A stretch of DNA of 64,000 nucleotides from Paramecium sonneborni (Eukaryota > Ciliophora > Oligohymenophorea > Peniculida > Parameciidae). The stretch spans positions 231,381 to 295,380 of the forward strand of contig CAJJDN010000150.1 of NCBI GenBank assembly GCA_905182985.1. The letters are read 5' to 3'. Of the stretch, positions 63,545 to 64,000 are shown in pieces; within the stretch, counting starts at the first letter, position 1, and every line of letters begins with the position of its first letter. The translations under genes and the position numbers were made by a program. Under the pieces are notes generated by a model. That model was not told where the DNA came from and made no database searches. It worked only from the letters and a program-made list of their open reading frames with translations.

Positions 63545-64000
63545 AATCCACCCTGCCAAAAGCCTAATTTTACATTCAAACAAGTAATAGAAATTCAATA
63601 ATTTTTAAAACACAAATCTCTCCAAATCCTCATATACTGATTTAGAAAAGATGGTCTCAATTATAGAAGGGTCAAAATTAAAAGCTTGGAATGATGAAAT
63701 TTATTCATATAAGATGGAGTTGGATAGATTAACAACTAGTTGGTAACTATCTTTAGTTAAAAGTTAGAGAAAGAAGTGTAGAAGATTGAGAATTAGATTT
63801 GTTAATCTAAAGTGAAATATCAGTCATTAATCCAACAACAATCATTGAAAAGATTAAAAAAATCCACTAGGATTGTGATTTCAAAATAAGCTCAAAATTA
63901 CTTAAATTTAATCATTAACCTGAGTTCAAAGGTTATGAAGAATTATAAAAATATCTTAATAAATTATTATAGAAATAAGAGACAGAAATTAAGTAAGTAG
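63545..64000 (+). CDS. coiled-coil protein, incomplete and unresolved
   Basis: Two coiled-coil frames run to the window end: one from about 63545 through an ATG at 63651 (MVSIIEGSKLKAWNDEIYS) to about 63732, another from about 63797 (ELDLLIQSEISVINPTT, then GYEELQKYLNKLLQK) to 64000. A small intron between 63730 and 63797 probably joins them, but no GT..AG pair gives a fully clean frame. Glu/Lys/Leu-rich; no family recognised. Confidence 0.35.

Overview
The window reads as a macronuclear scaffold of a ciliate, most likely Paramecium. TAA and TAG occur hundreds of times inside conserved protein domains and must encode Gln, so TGA is the only general stop. Nearly every gene is cut by very short introns of 19-35 nt, mostly 22-28, with GTA..TAG ends. 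The DNA is extremely AT-rich and genes sit 23-100 bp apart on both strands. A standard-code reading breaks almost every gene into small pieces. The models here were made by hand with TGA as the only stop and introns removed; for most, exon lengths sum to a multiple of three.

Layout. 0-2 kb: 5' part of an importin-alpha-like gene and an assembly gap with the same 289 bp on both sides. 2-5 kb: RNA ligase fused to a P-loop kinase. 5-7 kb: decayed or unresolved coding DNA. 7-14.5 kb: membrane protein, RING protein, TMEM147 homologue, CCDC112-like coiled coil, trichocyst matrix protein, macro-domain-like gene. 14.5-17 kb: gene-poor. 17-31 kb: SWI3/SMARCC subunit, secreted Gly-Pro-Leu repeat protein, PP1 inhibitor-2, IFT70, a second coiled-coil protein, a 7-TM protein, poly(A)-binding protein, Sec61 gamma. 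31-38 kb: kinase-LRR fusion, PARP, PP4-like phosphatase, mitochondrial pyruvate carrier. 38-45.8 kb: eIF2-kinase-like gene, CDPK-like pseudokinase, glutathione synthetase, multi-TM RING-H2 ligase. 46-52 kb: three tandem paralogous kinases, the last a pseudokinase, flanked by a decayed fourth copy and a decayed MAP-kinase copy. 53-58 kb: hybrid histidine kinase and CDPK. 58.8-62 kb: thioredoxin reductase with a predicted selenocysteine and SECIS element, preceded by a false 1187-bp duplicate across a single N. 62-64 kb: fragmentary coding DNA.

The gene set is ordinary eukaryotic housekeeping, cilium and trichocyst functions plus the expanded kinase complement usual in Paramecium. No operon logic, CRISPR array, virus or transposon was seen. 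The most informative signals are the UGA/SECIS pair in thioredoxin reductase, the ligase-kinase fusion, the cluster of kinases and pseudokinases, and two assembly artefacts that will mislead automatic annotation.
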